Source: Actinomycetota bacterium (GTDB taxonomy: Bacteria > Actinomycetota > Actinomycetes > S36-B12). From it: a DNA stretch of 17,535 bases. The stretch spans positions 1-17,535 of the forward strand of contig JAQCBM010000013.1 in the NCBI GenBank assembly GCA_027729865.1. Reading direction: 5' to 3'. A program made the translations under genes and the position numbers. This document shows positions 1 through 7,629 of the stretch, piece by piece. Under the pieces are notes generated by a model that searched no databases, had not been told where the DNA came from, and saw only the letters and a list, made by a program, of their open reading frames with translations. Positions within the stretch are counted from its first letter, which is position 1. Every line of letters begins with the position of its first letter.

Positions 1-601
1 CAGCCCCGTCAGCGTCCAAACGCACCGCTCCATCGCCGACCCGCGGGCGCCCGCTCACACCGGTCACAGTCTCCGCAACCGGGAATGCACCGGAGACCAA
101 CATCGAGAAGAGGGCATCTGCCGTGGACAGGTAGAAGTCTTCCAACTGACCGGCCACTCGCGGCGCTGTGGAGGTGTGCCGCACCACCACGGCGATCACA
201 TCTCGATCCCGACCCGCGTGGCCTTCTTCGTCCGGCGACCGCCGTCCGGGAGCCGGACGATGAATGGGATACGCCTCCAACCCCCCGGGAACAAGCGGAG
301 TCAACTGGTCGCGCGAAAGAACCGTGCGACCAAAAGTCGCCGCTTGATCCATGGCTGTCTGGCGACCGCGCGGCGCAAACTTGCCTACGACGTCTTCGGG
401 GACGCTCGTGGGCGCGGTTGTGGGCCGGACATGCGCGACGGCGACGGCTCCGGCGTCGTTCCACGTAGGCACCCACAAGACCAAGTCGGACAGGGATAGG
501 TCCGCGAGAAGCGACCAGTCTTCGACAACGGCGGTCAAGTGCTCGAGATCCTCTGCCGACAGATCCGTTCGCTCTTTGACCAAACGTGCAGGTATGGGCA
601 C
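1..601 (-). CDS. pdtaS: PdtaS-type two-component sensor histidine kinase, N-terminal part (truncated by window edge)
   Basis: The minus-strand frame stays open from a GTG at 601 to the left edge, giving about 200 residues. They begin MPIPARLVKERTD and continue with a segment containing EDWSLLADLSLSDLVLWVP, then AVAHVRPTTAPTSVPEDVVG. This matches, from memory, the N-terminal GAF domain of mycobacterial PdtaS (Rv3220c), which has LLADLSFADYLMWV and QCRPNTGPTV at the same places. Known PdtaS is a cytosolic kinase that phosphorylates the antiterminator PdtaR. The PAS and kinase domains, with the phospho-acceptor His, lie outside the window. The GTG start is preceded by a TACTTT -10 hexamer 7 nt upstream, so the mRNA is probably leaderless. 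An arginine-rich frame on the same strand (9-608) is a shadow. The neighbouring TB7.3/sigH-type genes support the assignment. Confidence 0.85.
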   Translation of the reverse strand, partial: MPIPARLVKERTDLSAEDLEHLTAVVEDWSLLADLSLSDLVLWVPTWNDAGAVAVAHVRPTTAPTSVPEDVVGKFAPRGRQTAMDQAATFGRTVLSRDQLTPLVPGGLEAYPIHRPAPGRRSPDEEGHAGRDRDVIAVVVRHTSTAPRVAGQLEDFYLSTADALFSMLVSGAFPVAETVTGVSGRPRVGDGAVRLDADGA

Positions 602-608
602 AGAACAC

Positions 609-614
609 AAAGTA
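609..614 (-). promoter_or_regulatory. -10 hexamer of pdtaS (leaderless start)
   Basis: TACTTT on the minus strand fits the actinobacterial TANNNT -10 and ends 7 nt before the GTG at 601, which puts the expected transcription start at or next to the start codon. No good -35 is visible. It overlaps the opposing -10 by two bases. Confidence 0.6.
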
Positions 615-618
615 GCGT
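613..618 (+). promoter_or_regulatory. -10 hexamer of the ThDP enzyme gene (leaderless start)
   Basis: TAGCGT fits TANNNT and ends 6 nt before the ATG at 625. There is no Shine-Dalgarno in the intervening GGCGCG. It shares the TA at 613-614 with the divergent pdtaS -10. No convincing -35 is seen. Confidence 0.6.
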
Positions 619-624
619 GGCGCG

Positions 625-2385
625 ATGACCGATTCGGCTCCACTCTCCGATGAGCAGACCAGCGATCAGACGGCTGAGCAGGCCGCAGAGCATGTCGACG
701 CGCCGCGCCATGGCGGCCACCACGCCGTGGACGCTGCCGTAACCCATGGCGCCCGCGCTCTGTTCACCTTGTCAGGCGCGCACATTTTTCCCCTCTTCGA
801 CGCGGCGGTAGGTGGATCCGAGGCGGTCAAGGCTGCGTCGACCCCGCGAGAAGCCGAACGACAAGGACGTCTCCCCCTCATCGATGTTCGACACGAACAA
901 ACGGCGGTGTTCGCAGCGGAAGCGGTGGGAAAACTCAGTCGGACTCCCGGCTTCGCCGCTGTGACGGCGGGCCCGGGAGTGACGAACGCGATGAGCGCGG
1001 TGACCGGCGCATGGATGAACGGCAGTCCCCTTGTCCTGATCGGAGGCCGTGCACCGAACTATCGATGGGGCTCAGGTGCGCTGCAAGAGCTGGACCACGT
1101 TCCGCTTTTGGCACCGGTCACCAAGAAGGCGTGGACCATCCACGATCCGACCGCGATCGCTGATGACGTTGCGCAAGCATTCGAACTCGCTGCAGCCGCG
1201 CACCGCGGGCCGGTCTTCATCGATATCCCGATGGACGTCCTGTTCACGCCCGCAGCGGCAACATCGCACCCACGGAGTGGTTCGGATCCCCGCGAGGCGA
1301 CGAAGGTGAGCGGCCCGATCGATCGAGTCGTCGAGGCACTCGCCGCGGCGGAGCACCCGGTGCTGATCGTCGGCTCGGATGTGTGGGCGGGTGATGCCAT
1401 CGAAGCCGTGCGGCAGTTCACAGACCGCCTGCCGATACCCACTATCGCCAACGGCATGGGGCGCGGTGTTCTCTCTCCCGACAACCCCCTGCTGGTCACC
1501 CGCGCACGATCACGGGCGTTGAAGGAAGCCGATCTCGTGGTGGTTGTCGGTGCCCCGTTGGACTTCCGACTCGGTTACGGCCGATTCGGCGGGGAGGACG
1601 CAGCCGCCGTCATCCACCTAGTCGATTCCGCCACCCAGGTTGCAACGCATGTGCCCGAATCCATCACCGTGATCGCGGATCTCAGTGCGTCCCTCACCGC
1701 CGTACTCGAAGAAGCCGAGTCCATGGGTGTGAACCCACGTTCCTGGCAATCGTGGTCGCAGACTTTGCACGAAGTTGCCGAGCAAGCGTGGCGCGCAGAC
1801 GAAGCGATTTTGCATTCGGGCCAAAGCCCGATCCATCCGGCGCGCATTTATGGCGAGATCCGCTCCCGACTTGCCGCAGACGACATCGTTATCGGCGACG
1901 GTGGGGATTTCGTATCTTTCGCCGGACGCTTCATCGAGCCGCAACAGCCGGGGTGCTGGTTGGACCCAGGTCCGTTCGGTTGCCTAGGGACTGGCCCCGG
2001 CTATGCACTCGGAGCGCATGTTGCCCGGCCCGATTCCCACCCCTGGCTACTTATGGGCGATGGCGCCGCGGGTTTCTCCCTGATGGATGTCGAGTCTTTG
2101 GTTCGCCACAACGTGCCGGTCACGATGATCGTCGGCAACAACTCCGGTTGGGGCCTCGAACGTCATCCGATGCGATTTTTGTACGGCTATGACGTCGTGG
2201 CCGATTTGCCGGCCCTGGGTTACGACGACGTTGTCCGCGCCCTCGGCGGTGCAGGCGAAACGGTCACGGACGCCGATCACATCGGTGCGGCTCTGGATAG
2301 AGCCCGCGCCTACCAGGGCCCCTACCTGGTGAACGTGCTGACGGATCCGGAAATCGCTTACCCGCGGTCCACGACCGGTGTCTGA
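625..2385 (+). CDS. Thiamine diphosphate-dependent enzyme, acetolactate synthase-like (IlvG/oxalyl-CoA decarboxylase superfamily)
   Basis: This 586-residue protein has the three-domain ThDP-decarboxylase layout. The N-terminal PYR domain carries the catalytic Glu in [14 protein letters not shown] (E91). The middle segment is a TH3-type domain (about 230-370). The C-terminal PP domain has the Mg/ThDP motif opening with GDG at 478-480 and closing with NN at 505-506. Segments [17 protein letters not shown] and [10 protein letters not shown] resemble, from memory, mycobacterial IlvG-type proteins, which are annotated as acetolactate synthase but also resemble 2-hydroxyacyl-CoA lyases. The substrate therefore cannot be assigned. 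About 20 residues (62-82) seem to be extra between the two conserved PYR motifs. No small regulatory subunit lies nearby, arguing against a canonical branched-chain IlvB. The stop abuts the convergent thioesterase stop without a gap. Confidence 0.85.
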   Translation: MTDSAPLSDEQTSDQTAEQAAEHVDAPRHGGHHAVDAAVTHGARALFTLSGAHIFPLFDAAVGGSEAVKAASTPREAERQGRLPLIDVRHEQTAVFAAEAVGKLSRTPGFAAVTAGPGVTNAMSAVTGAWMNGSPLVLIGGRAPNYRWGSGALQELDHVPLLAPVTKKAWTIHDPTAIADDVAQAFELAAAAHRGPVFIDIPMDVLFTPAAATSHPRSGSDPREATKVSGPIDRVVEALAAAEHPVLIVGSDVWAGDAIEAVRQFTDRLPIPTIANGMGRGVLSPDNPLLVTRARSRALKEADLVVVVGAPLDFRLGYGRFGGEDAAAVIHLVDSATQVATHVPESITVIADLSASLTAVLEEAESMGVNPRSWQSWSQTLHEVAEQAWRADEAILHSGQSPIHPARIYGEIRSRLAADDIVIGDGGDFVSFAGRFIEPQQPGCWLDPGPFGCLGTGPGYALGAHVARPDSHPWLLMGDGAAGFSLMDVESLVRHNVPVTMIVGNNSGWGLERHPMRFLYGYDVVADLPALGYDDVVRALGGAGETVTDADHIGAALDRARAYQGPYLVNVLTDPEIAYPRSTTGV

Positions 2386-2778
2386 CTAACCCGCGAAGGA
2401 ATCTCGGTCCACGACAACTCGGGTGATCTGCCCGCGCGCGATCGACGGGACCACCTCGCCCGCAGCCGTTTCGTGATCGACGCGCACATCGAAGACGACG
2501 CGCTGTCCCTCAACTGAGACCACATCGGCATGGGCGATGACGCGCGCGCCGAGCGGACTGGGCCGGCGGTGGGCAATGTCGACTGAAGTCCCCACGGTTG
2601 TCTGGTGCGGGTCGATATGTCCTCGCAGCGCCTCACAGGTTGCTTCTTCCACCAGCGCCACTATGCGGGGCGTTGCAAGTACCGGCACATCTCCGCTTCG
2701 CAGTGCGATCGCGGTGTCCTGGGACGTTACGACCATCTGCGCCGTGCCGTGAAGGCCCACGGTAATGGTGGGGCTCAC
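2386..2778 (-). CDS. FlK-type hot-dog acyl-CoA thioesterase
   Basis: This 130-residue protein resembles the fluoroacetyl-CoA thioesterase FlK family. Conserved blocks are VLATPRIVALVEEATCEAL, then TVGTSVDIAHRRPSPLG, then VEGQRVVFDVRV. FlK uses a Thr/Glu/His triad (Thr42, Glu50, His76). Here T36, E44 and H70 keep exactly the same spacings of 8 and 26 residues. The family hydrolyses short acyl-CoAs, but specificity for fluoroacetyl-CoA is not implied. The GTG start is preceded by GAGGA. The gene is the last of the SRAP-sigR-rsrA-biotinyl run, 30 nt behind the biotinyl gene, so it may be read as part of the SigR operon. It faces the ThDP enzyme gene with abutting stop codons. Confidence 0.8.
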   Translation of the reverse strand: MSPTITVGLHGTAQMVVTSQDTAIALRSGDVPVLATPRIVALVEEATCEALRGHIDPHQTTVGTSVDIAHRRPSPLGARVIAHADVVSVEGQRVVFDVRVDHETAAGEVVPSIARGQITRVVVDRDSFAG

Positions 2779-2808
2779 GTCAGGTTCCTCGCCGGCCCTC
2801 GTAACGGA

Positions 2809-3027
2809 TCAACTCGACAACGACACAAGTGCGTCGCCTTCTTGCACAACATCCCCTACCGCCACGAGTACTTCAAGAACAGTGCCGGAAGCCTCCGCGA
2901 GCACTGGGATTTCCATCTTCATCGACTCGAGCACCACGAGCGTGGCTCCAGCATCGATCGACTCACCTACCGCCACCGCCACACTGTGCACGGAGGCGAC
3001 CATTTCGGCGTGGATGGTGCGGCTCAT
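2809..3027 (-). CDS. Single-domain biotinyl (BCCP-like) protein, TB7.3 type
   Basis: The whole 72-residue protein is one biotinyl/lipoyl attachment domain. It has the biotinylation motif ESMKMEIPV with K37 as the acceptor, then EASGTV and VGDVVQEGDALV completing the barrel. From memory it is very similar to mycobacterial TB7.3 (Rv3221c), a biotinylated antigen that also lies beside rshA and pdtaS. The stand-alone domain has no carboxylase or transcarboxylase fused or adjacent, so its partner is unknown. The start is ATG at 3027, 11 nt after the rsrA stop, with only a weak AGG upstream, so translation may depend on coupling within the sigR operon. Confidence 0.9.
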   Translation of the reverse strand: MSRTIHAEMVASVHSVAVAVGESIDAGATLVVLESMKMEIPVLAEASGTVLEVLVAVGDVVQEGDALVSLSS

Positions 3028-3038
3028 GGTCGCGGAGC

Positions 3039-3305
3039 CTACTGCTCGGCGTTCGGTCGGTCGGGGGCCAACTGCACTCTGATCCGCTCATGCAGCGAAC
3101 CAGGTGCTCGAGAAACGGTGGTGGCCCGCACCACCAGGGCCTTCACCGTCCGTTGCGCCTGCTCTTCGCGCTCGCAGGGCGGACATTCGGTGATGTGGAT
3201 GGCAATGAGTCGATACTCACTCGCGCCTACCTCGCCGTCGATGTACGCACTGAGCGAAGCTATGACTTCCGTACAGGGGGTCGCGTGGGGCTGTCCGCAA
3301 CTCAT
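3039..3305 (-). CDS. rsrA: Zinc-binding redox-sensing anti-sigma factor RsrA/RshA
   Basis: This 88-residue protein starts [11 protein letters not shown] and carries the ZAS motif H-x3-C-x2-C (H37, C41, C44) together with C3 and C11. These four or five positions are the same residue numbers as, from memory, in Streptomyces RsrA, where C11, H37, C41 and C44 bind zinc and oxidation to a C11-C44 disulfide releases SigR. The additional C-terminal cysteines of Streptomyces RsrA are absent here. The ATG overlaps the sigR stop by 4 nt (ATGA), so sigma and anti-sigma are translationally coupled. The expected role is cytosolic inhibition of SigR under reducing conditions. Confidence 0.92.
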   Translation of the reverse strand: MSCGQPHATPCTEVIASLSAYIDGEVGASEYRLIAIHITECPPCEREEQAQRTVKALVVRATTVSRAPGSLHERIRVQLAPDRPNAEQ

Positions 3306-3943
3306 TGGTCCTCACCTCCCGCCGACAGCAGTCCGCGCTCCTGCGCATATTCGGTTAACAAATTTCGAAGGCTCTTTCTTCCCCGGTGCACCCGTGACAT
3401 GACCGTGCCCACGGGCGTATCCATGATTTCGGCGATTTCCTTGTAGCTGAATCCCTCGACATCGGCGAGGTACACAGCCGTCCGGAAGTCCTCCGGAAGC
3501 GAGGCCAGCGCTTGGTTGATGTCGTCGTCCCCCAGCCTCTCGAGCGCCTCGCTCTCAGCCGACCGGACCCCGCCCGCACCGCGCGTCTCGATGTCCAACA
3601 GTTGCCCGTCGGTCAGTTCCTCCGCCGAGTCCGAGAAAGGCGTTCGCTGCGCTTTCCGGTAGGAGTTGATGAAGGTATTGCGCAGGATGCGAAATAGCCA
3701 CGCGCGCAGATTCGTGCCCTGCTCGTAGGAGCCGAATGCGGCGAAGGCCTTCGCGTAGGTCTCCTGGACGAGATCTTCCGCATCCGTACTGTTGCGCGTC
3801 ATCCGCAATGCAGTCCCGTACAACTGGTCAAGGTACGGAAGTGCATCTGCTTCGAAGATGGCCGAGAGTTCGGCCTTGCTTAGGGAGGTCACCGCAGCCG
3901 CCGTCTCATCCGCGCGCAACGGGTCGTTCACCACTTCGGTCAT
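3302..3943 (-). CDS. sigR: ECF sigma factor SigR/SigH, thiol-oxidative stress response
   Basis: This 213-residue group IV sigma factor has region 2 at about 33-100 ([19 protein letters not shown], then [20 protein letters not shown]) and region 4 at about 145-200 ([19 protein letters not shown], then [20 protein letters not shown]). The [10 protein letters not shown] segment and the directly following RsrA place it in the SigR/SigH branch, which transcribes thioredoxin, mycothiol and protein-quality genes after disulfide stress. The start is ATG at 3943, 6 nt after the SRAP gene stop, leaving little room for its own promoter. I looked for a SigR-type GGAAT-N18-GTT autoregulatory promoter just upstream and saw none, so expression probably comes from the SRAP promoter or from inside that gene. 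The symbol sigH would serve equally well. Confidence 0.92.
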   Translation of the reverse strand: MTEVVNDPLRADETAAAVTSLSKAELSAIFEADALPYLDQLYGTALRMTRNSTDAEDLVQETYAKAFAAFGSYEQGTNLRAWLFRILRNTFINSYRKAQRTPFSDSAEELTDGQLLDIETRGAGGVRSAESEALERLGDDDINQALASLPEDFRTAVYLADVEGFSYKEIAEIMDTPVGTVMSRVHRGRKSLRNLLTEYAQERGLLSAGGEDQ

Positions 3944-3949
3944 CGTCGA

Positions 3950-4648
3950 TCAGCCTACGGCGACAGGTGGACCGATGGATTCGGTGAGGTGCGGGCCTTC
4001 GTGGGATGCGCGATTGACGAGGGTGGCCACCGGATATGCCTGCAAGTCCTGCGCGCTGTGGCGGGTTATGTCGGCCAGCAAACCATCGAGGTCAGCCTCG
4101 GACGTTTCCGTGCTTAGCCATGGCTGCCACCTATCGGACTGAACGATTACCGGCATCCGGTCATGAATACGACCCAACCAAGAAGGCGGTTCTTGGGTGA
4201 GCATCGTGAAGGTCCGCATCGACCCATTCGGTCCATCCCAATCCTCGTACAGTCCGGCCAGCGCGAGTGGGGTGTCGTTTTCAGCATGGATGAAGAACGG
4301 TTGCTTCGGAGCACTCGTGCCCGCGACTTGCCACTCGTAATAGCCATCTACCGGGACCAGACAACGACGGCGCTTGAACGCAGACCGGTAGGCGGGCTTC
4401 TCCGCCACGGTCTCGCTGCGGGCATTGATCATTCGGCTGGCGCGGCTTGCATCCTTCGACCACGAGGGAACCAGCCCCCACCGAGCGATATCAACCGCGC
4501 GTGTTCCGTCGTGATCGAGCACGATGTAGGACTCCGCCGTCGGAGCGACGTTATAGCGAGGTGGCAATTCGACATCCGGAAGTTGCTCCGCACGGAACAG
4601 GCCACCGACCTCGACTGCATCCCGGGATGCCGCATAACGTCCGCACAC
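3950..4648 (-). CDS. SRAP-family protein (YedK/HMCES type), abasic-site DNA-protein crosslinker
   Basis: With the GTG at 4648 the mature protein begins with Cys after Met removal (CGRYAAS), as the SRAP family requires. Catalytic residues fall at C2, N75 (INARSE), E105 (GYYEW) and H162 (IHDRMPV). C2, N75 and E105 are the same numbers as in E. coli YedK as I recall it. The 232-residue length is typical. The family forms a thiazolidine crosslink with abasic sites in single-stranded DNA, shielding them during replication. A GGAG 9 nt before this GTG decides the start; the alternative TTG at 4663 lies upstream of that site and would bury the Cys. It is the first gene of the SRAP-sigR-rsrA run, 6 nt before sigR, and diverges from aroA. 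Confidence 0.92.
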   Translation of the reverse strand: MCGRYAASRDAVEVGGLFRAEQLPDVELPPRYNVAPTAESYIVLDHDGTRAVDIARWGLVPSWSKDASRASRMINARSETVAEKPAYRSAFKRRRCLVPVDGYYEWQVAGTSAPKQPFFIHAENDTPLALAGLYEDWDGPNGSMRTFTMLTQEPPSWLGRIHDRMPVIVQSDRWQPWLSTETSEADLDGLLADITRHSAQDLQAYPVATLVNRASHEGPHLTESIGPPVAVG

Positions 4649-4657
4649 CCGCTCATT

Positions 4658-4661
4658 CTCC
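4658..4661 (-). promoter_or_regulatory. Shine-Dalgarno that fixes the SRAP start
   Basis: GGAG on the minus strand, 9 nt before GTG 4648. It selects the start that leaves catalytic Cys as residue 2, and makes the TTG at 4663 unlikely because that codon sits upstream of the ribosome site. Confidence 0.7.
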
Positions 4662-4718
4662 AATAGAGCGAACGATCTGACCCCTCACGCGGCTGAAAGG
4701 TGGGCAGGCGACCCGGAC

Positions 4719-4724
4719 TACCCT
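4719..4724 (+). promoter_or_regulatory. -10 hexamer of aroA (leaderless start)
   Basis: TACCCT fits TANNNT and ends 6 nt before the GTG at 4731. A GGAG touches the GTG directly and is too close to act as a normal Shine-Dalgarno, which favours a leaderless transcript. Confidence 0.55.
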
Positions 4725-4730
4725 GACGGA

Positions 4731-6077
4731 GTGTCGTTATCCGGGTCGTCTCAGCAGACAGAGCCGTCCTGGTGGACGGCCCCCCATTGCACTAACCCGA
4801 TCGACGCACGGGTGCGCGTTCCAGGCTCGAAATCACTGACGAACAGAGCCCTCATCCTCGCTGCCCTCAGCGATGGTCCGAGCGTCGTTTCCGGAGCACT
4901 GCGTTCGCGGGATACCGAGTTGATGGTGGCTGCCTTGACCACTCTGGGAGTCGGGGTTCGCGAACGCGACTCATCACCTGCGTCGATGGATATCGAGGTG
5001 ACGCCCCACTATCTGCGCACCGACGAGGGCACCACGATTGATGTAGGTCTTGCCGGAACAGTGATGCGATTCTTGCCGCCTGTTGCGGGCTTGAACCACG
5101 GTCCGGTCATGTTCGACGGTGATTCGGCTGCGCGACGCAGACCGATGGCAACCTTGATCGAGGCGATGCGCGATATCGGTATCGACGTCGACGACGCCGG
5201 AAACGGCAAGCTTCCATTCCTTGTCACTGGCCATGGGCACATTCCTGGCGGCGAAGTGGTTCTCGACGCATCGCGCTCGAGTCAATTCGTCACAGCTCTG
5301 CTCCTGTCAGCCGCCCGGTTCGAAACCGGCGCGACCATCCACCACGTAGGTCGAACCCTTCCGAGTACCCCGCACATCGAGATGACCATCCGCATGCTCG
5401 CCGCACATGGAGTCACGGTTCGAACGACGGCAGATCCTCCGATCGATGGATTCGACCGCTTCACTTGGCACGTCGATCCCCACGAGCTGCGTGCGCACGA
5501 TTGGACGATCGAACCGGATATTTCCAACGCACTGCCCTTTATCGCTGCCGCGCTGGTCACCGGCGGGCGAGTAACCATCGAAGGCTGGCCAATTGAGTCC
5601 CTGCAGCCCACCAGTACGGTCCTGCGAACCCTGGAAGCCTTTGGCGCCACTTTCGAGACCACACCGGAGGGACTCGTGGTGCAGGCGCCCAACTCGCTCG
5701 ACCCAGTGGACGTGAACTTGGCAGACATAGGAGAGACGGCTCCCACCTTCGCCGCACTCGCAGTGTTCGCATCGGGCACCAGCACTTTTCGCGGGATCGG
5801 TCACCTGCGTGGCCACGAGACCGATCGACTGGCTGCCCTCGAACGCGAGATTTCGACACTCGGCGGGAACATCCAGCAAACCGACGACGGCCTAATCATT
5901 GGACCGGCATCCCTCACGGCAGGTCGCTTTCGGACGTACGACGACCATCGGATGGCCACCACCGGCGCCATCATCGGGCTGCGCGTCCCGGGTGTCCTGG
6001 TGGAGGACATCGACACCACAGCCAAGACGCTGCCGAATTTCGCGCACCTGTGGTCAACCACGATCGTTGGTAACTGA
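4731..6077 (+). CDS. aroA: 3-phosphoshikimate 1-carboxyvinyltransferase (EPSP synthase)
   Basis: This 448-residue protein is a full-length EPSP synthase, which transfers enolpyruvyl from PEP to shikimate-3-phosphate in the cytosolic aromatic amino-acid pathway. Visible signatures are VPGSKSLTNRALILAAL near residue 30 with the substrate-binding K34, LRSRDTELM, GLAGTVMRFLPPVAG, DASRSSQFVTALLLSA, LRGHETDRLAALE and YDDHRMATTGAIIGLRVPG. The GTG start follows a TACCCT -10 by 6 nt. The gene is followed 10 nt later by rsgA, and a hairpin ties its stop codon to the rsgA start. The pairing aroA-rsgA, with an SRAP gene divergent from aroA, also occurs in mycobacteria as I recall. Confidence 0.96.
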   Translation: MSLSGSSQQTEPSWWTAPHCTNPIDARVRVPGSKSLTNRALILAALSDGPSVVSGALRSRDTELMVAALTTLGVGVRERDSSPASMDIEVTPHYLRTDEGTTIDVGLAGTVMRFLPPVAGLNHGPVMFDGDSAARRRPMATLIEAMRDIGIDVDDAGNGKLPFLVTGHGHIPGGEVVLDASRSSQFVTALLLSAARFETGATIHHVGRTLPSTPHIEMTIRMLAAHGVTVRTTADPPIDGFDRFTWHVDPHELRAHDWTIEPDISNALPFIAAALVTGGRVTIEGWPIESLQPTSTVLRTLEAFGATFETTPEGLVVQAPNSLDPVDVNLADIGETAPTFAALAVFASGTSTFRGIGHLRGHETDRLAALEREISTLGGNIQQTDDGLIIGPASLTAGRFRTYDDHRMATTGAIIGLRVPGVLVEDIDTTAKTLPNFAHLWSTTIVGN

Positions 6078-6089
6078 GGGTGACTCAGT
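6073..6089 (+). promoter_or_regulatory. Hairpin joining aroA stop and rsgA start (possible translational coupling)
   Basis: ACTGAG (6073-6078) pairs perfectly with CTCAGT (6084-6089) around the loop GGTGA. The stem contains the aroA TGA (6075-6077) and the first two bases of the rsgA GTG (6088-6090), and partly masks the GAGGG ribosome site. A ribosome terminating aroA would melt it. Coupling is inferred. Confidence 0.5.
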
Positions 6090-7083
6090 GAGTTCGCACT
6101 CGCGACTGGACGAAGATGATGTCCGGATCAGGCCTGGCCGCAGCAAGAGCCGACGGCGGACCAAGGAGCGTCCGGAGTTCTCAGATGCCAGCCCAGCCAC
6201 CGTCACCACCGTCGATCGCGGGCGCTTCACCATCGTTACCCCCGATGGCAGCGAGCACTACGCCGTCAAGGCGCGGGAACTGGGCCGCAAAGGAATCGTG
6301 GTCGGAGATCAAGTCGATGTGGTCGGCCTATCGCCGCAGACGCTGATAGACCGCGCCGAACGCGAGGACTTCGCGCGCATCATTCGCCGCGCACCGCGAG
6401 AAACAACTTTGCGGCGCACTGCCGATGACGTTGATCCAGTAGAGCGCGTGATTGTCGCCAACGCCGATCAGCTTGCGATCGTGGTGGCAGCGGCCGATCC
6501 CGAACCACGCCCCGGGTTGATCGACCGAGCTGTCGTGGCAGCCTTCGATGCTGGCATCACCCCGATGCTGATCATCACCAAGACCGACATCGCATCCGCC
6601 GAACCGCTGGTAGACCTTTACGGCCCTCTCGACGTACCCATTTATGAAGTACACGACAAGGCGGTCTCACCTGCTATCCGCACAGCCGTGACAGACCATG
6701 CCACGGTCCTGGTCGGCCATTCCGGGGTCGGCAAGTCAACGTTGGTCAACTCCCTTGTTCCAACGGCGGAACGCAGCACCGGCGGCGTAAACGTTGTGAC
6801 GGGCAAGGGTCGACACACGTCGACCAACGTGATCGCGCTACCGCTACCTACGGGCGGAATCATCATCGACACCCCGGGTATCCGCTCCTTCGGACTGGCG
6901 CATGTGGACGTAGCTCGTGTGATCCATGCCTTCGCGGATGTCGAAGCCGCTGCGCAGGCGTGCCCGCGTGGGTGCACCCACGACGATCAGCACTGTGAAC
7001 TTGACGCCAATCCGACCATGAACCCCGCGCGCTTGGCGTCTTTGCGTCGGCTTCTGCGGAGTCGATCACAAGTCGAATACTGA
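6088..7083 (+). CDS. rsgA: Ribosome small-subunit biogenesis GTPase RsgA
   Basis: This is a circularly permuted GTPase of 331 residues. An OB-like domain (about 36-85) precedes the G domain, in which G4 TKTD (164-167) comes before G1 GHSGVGKS (210-217) and G3 DTPG (261-264). The switch segment GKGRHTS lies at 240-246. The C-terminal zinc knuckle is C292, C296, H298, C303. RsgA acts in late 30S subunit maturation. The basic N-terminus (SKSRRRTKERP) suits rRNA binding. The start chosen is GTG 6088 with GAGGG upstream; a longer in-frame opening inside aroA from 5899 is rejected because it reads through the aroA end. It faces the DUF2231 gene, with 6 nt between stop codons. Confidence 0.95.
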   Translation: MSSHSRLDEDDVRIRPGRSKSRRRTKERPEFSDASPATVTTVDRGRFTIVTPDGSEHYAVKARELGRKGIVVGDQVDVVGLSPQTLIDRAEREDFARIIRRAPRETTLRRTADDVDPVERVIVANADQLAIVVAAADPEPRPGLIDRAVVAAFDAGITPMLIITKTDIASAEPLVDLYGPLDVPIYEVHDKAVSPAIRTAVTDHATVLVGHSGVGKSTLVNSLVPTAERSTGGVNVVTGKGRHTSTNVIALPLPTGGIIIDTPGIRSFGLAHVDVARVIHAFADVEAAAQACPRGCTHDDQHCELDANPTMNPARLASLRRLLRSRSQVEY

Positions 7084-7089
7084 TCCCGA

Positions 7090-7581
7090 CTACTGCGGTG
7101 GAATCTGCCCCGGCCGGGTGTTCTCGATGATGGCTCCCCAGGTTGCTTCCGCACCGGAATGACCGGTGATGACAGTGGACCACACCACACCGATCGCCCC
7201 GAGGATCACTAGTACACCCAGTGCCACTAACCACCACGGCCGCGACCTATTGCCGGGAACACCTCGAGCGATCAGCCAATAGGCAAGTACAAGAACAAAG
7301 AACACTGTTGCGTGCTGTGGGAGCGCGTGCCCGTAGTCAACGTGCGGCTGTGGATTGCCAACGCGGGAGGCTAGTTCAGCTCCTGAGAACCGACTCACCC
7401 ATGCGGCGGCGGCACCCAGGCCCGCAGCAACAACCGTGACCCAACCCAAACGATGAATAAGGCTGCGCCGCAAGACGATCACGATGGCTCCGATGGCCGC
7501 AACCGGGAGCAACACCACCGTGGCGTGCACGATGAGCACGTGGCTGGGAAGTCCGAAGATCGTGTCCAGCGGGGAACTCAC
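7090..7581 (-). CDS. DUF2231-like four-helix membrane protein
   Basis: This 163-residue protein has four predicted membrane helices at about 12-37, 45-62, 88-106 and 116-138, and a short polar C-terminus. Histidines sit near membrane edges: H14 and H19 in LPSHVLIVHATVVLLP, H85 and H90 in HALPQH, and H141 in TGHSGAEATW. The pattern fits DUF2231 integral membrane proteins, for which I know no firm function; the histidines could bind haem or metal. The GTG start is 6 nt after a TAGGCT -10 and is probably leaderless. The gene diverges from hisN across 61 nt and faces rsgA. No operon partner is visible. Confidence 0.75.
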   Translation of the reverse strand: MSSPLDTIFGLPSHVLIVHATVVLLPVAAIGAIVIVLRRSLIHRLGWVTVVAAGLGAAAAWVSRFSGAELASRVGNPQPHVDYGHALPQHATVFFVLVLAYWLIARGVPGNRSRPWWLVALGVLVILGAIGVVWSTVITGHSGAEATWGAIIENTRPGQIPPQ

Positions 7582-7587
7582 GCTGAG

Positions 7588-7593
7588 AGCCTA
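7588..7593 (-). promoter_or_regulatory. -10 hexamer of the DUF2231-like gene (leaderless start)
   Basis: TAGGCT on the minus strand fits TANNNT, 6 nt before GTG 7581. There is no Shine-Dalgarno between, and no convincing -35. Confidence 0.55.
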
Positions 7594-7629
7594 GGGCAGC
7601 GCCTTCGTAGATCGTGTGCACAACTGCTC

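Noticed and set aside
9..608. Minus-strand 199-residue open frame beginning with GTG at 608
   Set aside because: It is extremely Arg/Ser-rich and shows no family pattern. The frame one base away encodes a clear PdtaS GAF domain over the same bases.
2605..3402. Plus-strand 265-residue open frame
   Set aside because: It is antisense across the thioesterase, biotinyl, rsrA and sigR genes, all of which have recognisable motifs. Its composition is His/Arg/Ser-rich without motifs.
5899..6087. Upstream in-frame extension of rsgA into aroA
   Set aside because: The extension overlaps conserved aroA C-terminal codons and reads as low-quality Arg/Pro-rich sequence. GTG 6088 gives the standard RsgA length.
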